A stretch of 9,252 nt of DNA from an uncultured Collinsella sp. Its GTDB lineage: Bacteria; Actinomycetota; Coriobacteriia; Coriobacteriales; Coriobacteriaceae. Shown piece after piece: positions 7,425 to 9,252 of the stretch. The stretch is from contig CAAENW010000260.1 of the NCBI GenBank assembly GCA_900757265.1, forward strand, positions 1 through 9,252, given 5' to 3'. A model generated the notes under the pieces. The model worked only from the letters and a program-made list of their open reading frames with translations. It was not told the origin of the DNA and made no database searches. Positions within the stretch are counted from its first letter, which is position 1; every line of letters starts with the position of its first letter. The position numbers were made by a program, and so were the translations under genes.

Positions 7425-8138
7425 GTGCCGAACTCTGCCGTGAAACCGCTCATCTTGGTCGTTGAGGACGATCCCGCCGTCCGCAACCTTATCGTCGCCG
7501 CGCTCGAGGCGCACGGTTTGCGCCATATGGCCGTGGAAACCGCCCATGCCGCCATCGCCGCCGCCTCATCGCAGGCGCCGAGCATTGTGCTGCTCGATCT
7601 GGGCCTGCCCGATATGGACGGCGTCAAGGTGGTGGAGTCGGTGCGCGCGTGGTCGGGCATGCCGATCATCGTGGTTTCGGCGCGCAGCGAGGACGCGGAC
7701 AAGATCCGAGCGCTCGATGCCGGCGCCGATGACTACCTGACTAAGCCGTTTTCGGTCGAGGAGCTGCTCGCGCGCATTCGCACCACGCTCAGGCGCCTTT
7801 CGTATGCGCAGGCGGGCGGTGTTGTCTCCGAGGGCTCGTTCGATACCGGCGAGTTGCATATCGATTTTGATGCCGGCATCGCCACGATGGATGGCGAGGA
7901 ACTGCATCTGACGCCGATCGAGTACAAGCTCTTGTGCCTGCTGGCACACAACGCCGACAAGGTGCTGACGCACCAATTTATCCTGCACGAGATCTGGGGC
8001 ACGGCGACCAAGAGCGACCTGGCGAGCCTGCGCGTCTTTATGGGTACGCTGCGCAAAAAGATCGAGTCCGATCCCGCGCACCCGCACTATATCCAAACGC
8101 ACGTGGGCATCGGCTACCGCCTGGTCATCCAAGGCTAG
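7425..8138 (+). CDS. kdpE: KdpE-type OmpR/PhoB-class response regulator
   Basis: A 237-residue DNA-binding regulator. The receiver domain spans about residues 8-125: acidic pocket EDD at 14-16, phospho-acceptor Asp58 in LLDLGLPDMDG, switch Ser85 in VVSAR, and Lys107 in TKPF. The winged-helix DNA-binding domain covers about 138-235, with LTPIEYKLL at 162-170 and the terminal hairpin HVGIGYRL at 226-233. The start chosen is GTG at 7425 because AAGGAG (7412-7417) lies 7 bases upstream; an in-frame ATG at 7380 lies inside the kinase gene and would add 15 unrelated residues. The 4-base gap to the kinase stop codon shows co-transcription. Likely targets are K+ uptake genes; with no kdpFABC in the window, kup is the obvious local candidate. 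Confidence 0.94.
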   Translation: MPNSAVKPLILVVEDDPAVRNLIVAALEAHGLRHMAVETAHAAIAAASSQAPSIVLLDLGLPDMDGVKVVESVRAWSGMPIIVVSARSEDADKIRALDAGADDYLTKPFSVEELLARIRTTLRRLSYAQAGGVVSEGSFDTGELHIDFDAGIATMDGEELHLTPIEYKLLCLLAHNADKVLTHQFILHEIWGTATKSDLASLRVFMGTLRKKIESDPAHPHYIQTHVGIGYRLVIQG

Positions 8139-8162
8139 ATCGCCAACCATCATCCCAATATG

Positions 8163-8229
8163 AGTTGCGGTGAAATAGTTCCTGTTTGGGCCTTTACCAG
8201 GCATTTTTAGGGACTATTCCACCGCAACT
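8163..8229. repeat. Long intergenic palindrome after kdpE, possible terminator
   Basis: A 20-base left arm (8163-8182, starting AGTTGCGGTG) pairs with the right arm at 8210-8229 (ending CACCGCAACT) with 18 Watson-Crick pairs, one G-T pair and one A/C mismatch. The 27-base interior has a small nested hairpin, GCCT (8190-8193) with AGGC (8199-8202). On the plus strand TTGTTTATTT follows, so it could end kdpDE transcription. It stops 4 bases before the stop codon of the convergent methyltransferase gene. The arms carry the GGGAC core (8210-8214). Its length exceeds what a terminator needs and suggests a dispersed palindromic or MITE-like element. Confidence 0.7.
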
Positions 8230-8233
8230 TTGT

Positions 8234-9252
8234 TTATTTGCCCTTGGGCTTGCTGGCGTAGAACTTCTTCTTTTTGGGCTTGCCTGAGCAGGCGGGCTTG
8301 TCGTCGCCGTGCGGTCCTCGGACGCCGGCCTGCGCGTGCGCGGGCGATGCTGCGCGAGGCTTGCGGGCTCCGGGGTTGCGCAGTTCCTCGACGCGCTCAG
8401 CAATTTCCTCGGCGCTAAAGCCGACCTCGGCCATGGCGTCCTCGATGGGCAGGCGGCGCACGATGTAGCAGTGGTGCACCTTCTGGTTGCGCGCGAAATC
8501 CTCGGGGATGGTCTGCTCCGTAATGTCCTCCAGCACCACGCCTGCGCGCGCGAGCTTGCGCGTCTCGGGGCGGAAACCGCGCAGGTTGCAGCTAAAGATG
8601 GCATGGCCGCCCTGCGCGAGCAGGCGCGATACGCCGGCCAAAAGCTCAACATGGTCGCGCTGAACATCCCAGGTGCGACGGCCCATCTTGGACGAGTTCG
8701 AGAACGTGGGCGGGTCGACAAAGATCAGGTCCCAGCGGTTGCGCGTCTGGCGCTGGTCGCGAATCCAGGCGAGCACGTCGTCGCGCACAAAATGATGCTG
8801 AGGCCCCACAAAGCCGTTCTGGCGCATGTTGCGCTCGGCCCAGTCCAGATAGGTGTTGGAGAGGTCGACCGTCACGGTCTCCTCGACGCCGCTGTCTGCC
8901 GCATAGCAGGTGGCAGTGCCGGTGTAGGCAAACAGGTTGAGGAAGCGGCGCGCCTGCTTGGCGTGCTCGCGCACCAGATTGCGCGTGACGCGGTGGTCCA
9001 AGAAGATGCCCACGTCCAGGTAGTCGTCAAAGTTGACGGCAAAGGTGAGGCCGCCTTCCTCGATGAGCGGTAGGCGACGGCGCGCAATGTTGGCGCGCTC
9101 GCCCGAGCCGCCCTTGCCGGCGCCCTGCTTACCGTACTGCGAGCCGCCGCGCGAACGCATGCGGGCCTTGGCGTGCACGTGCTCGGCGGGAACATCTAGG
9201 ATGCGCGGCGCGATGGCCAGAATGTCGAGCATGCGGGCCTGGGCCAGTGCGG
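8234..9252 (-). CDS. rlmL: RlmKL-type 23S rRNA methyltransferase, C-terminal part (gene runs off the right edge)
   Basis: The frame is open to the window edge, and the ATG at 9232 falls inside a conserved region, so the true start lies outside. The visible 338 residues match the RlmK half of RlmKL, the bifunctional SAM-dependent enzyme that makes m7G2069 and m2G2445 in E. coli 23S rRNA. Counting from Met at 9232: VNFDDYLDVGIFLDHR at 66-81 is the conserved RlmK segment; NLFAYTGTAT at 99-108 is SAM-binding motif I; TVDLSNTYLDWAERN at 121-135 follows; FVDPPTFSNS at 171-180 is the catalytic motif IV; DFARNQKVHHCY at 245-256 is the terminal signature. Beyond about residue 262 comes an extra tail of about 70 residues ending in a lysine-rich stretch (GKPKKKKFY, then SKPKGK), probably RNA-binding. 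Whether the RlmL half with its THUMP domain is present cannot be seen. A stand-alone RlmK-like or RlmI-like enzyme is the alternative. Confidence 0.85.
   Translation of the reverse strand, partial: ALAQARMLDILAIAPRILDVPAEHVHAKARMRSRGGSQYGKQGAGKGGSGERANIARRRLPLIEEGGLTFAVNFDDYLDVGIFLDHRVTRNLVREHAKQARRFLNLFAYTGTATCYAADSGVEETVTVDLSNTYLDWAERNMRQNGFVGPQHHFVRDDVLAWIRDQRQTRNRWDLIFVDPPTFSNSSKMGRRTWDVQRDHVELLAGVSRLLAQGGHAIFSCNLRGFRPETRKLARAGVVLEDITEQTIPEDFARNQKVHHCYIVRRLPIEDAMAEVGFSAEEIAERVEELRNPGARKPRAASPAHAQAGVRGPHGDDKPACSGKPKKKKFYASKPKGK

Noticed and set aside
8309..9073. 254-residue plus-strand open frame opposite the methyltransferase
   Set aside because: Antisense to the conserved RlmK domain and without recognisable motifs.
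1..9252. CRISPR array, tRNA or rRNA genes, prophage or defence genes
   Set aside because: No regularly spaced direct repeats, cloverleaf sequences, or recombinase, transposase or nuclease genes are seen; all sizeable frames are explained by six ordinary genes.

Overview
The window looks like chromosomal DNA of a high-GC actinobacterium of the Coriobacteriia, most probably Collinsella or a close relative. This rests on the strong G/C preference at third codon positions, the mix of genes, and the perfect or near-perfect palindromes in the intergenic gaps. The assignment is inference from style; no marker gene such as rRNA is present.

Layout from left to right. Positions 1-108 are non-coding and hold two inverted repeats, one a plausible terminator for the gene that follows on the minus strand. 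Minus strand 109-2409: a membrane-anchored phosphoglycerol transferase of the lipoteichoic acid synthase (LtaS) family. A 213-base divergent gap separates it from a plus-strand nitroreductase-family flavoprotein (2623-3471). After a palindrome and a good -10 box comes a full-length Kup potassium uptake permease (3631-5658). A terminator-like hairpin with two competing left arms (5711-5774) leads into a tightly coupled two-component system: a KdpD-type histidine kinase that lacks the usual N-terminal sensor domains (5795-7420) and a KdpE-type OmpR-class regulator (7425-8138). A long palindrome (8163-8229) ends this block and lies 4 bases from the stop codon of a convergent minus-strand gene. 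That gene runs off the right edge and encodes the C-terminal RlmK-like 23S rRNA methyltransferase domain of an RlmKL-type protein.

Functionally the centre of the window is a potassium homeostasis module. Kup carries K+ into the cell and the adjacent KdpD/KdpE pair probably senses K+ or envelope/osmotic state. No kdpFABC genes are present in the window, so Kup itself, or genes outside the window, are the likely targets. The flanking LtaS-like enzyme (envelope polymer), nitroreductase and rRNA methyltransferase look like ordinary, unlinked housekeeping genes.

I do not see a wholly new gene system. The parts most worth a second look are non-coding: a set of intergenic palindromes that share a GGGAC/GTCCC core, and the possible attenuator ahead of the kinase/regulator pair.
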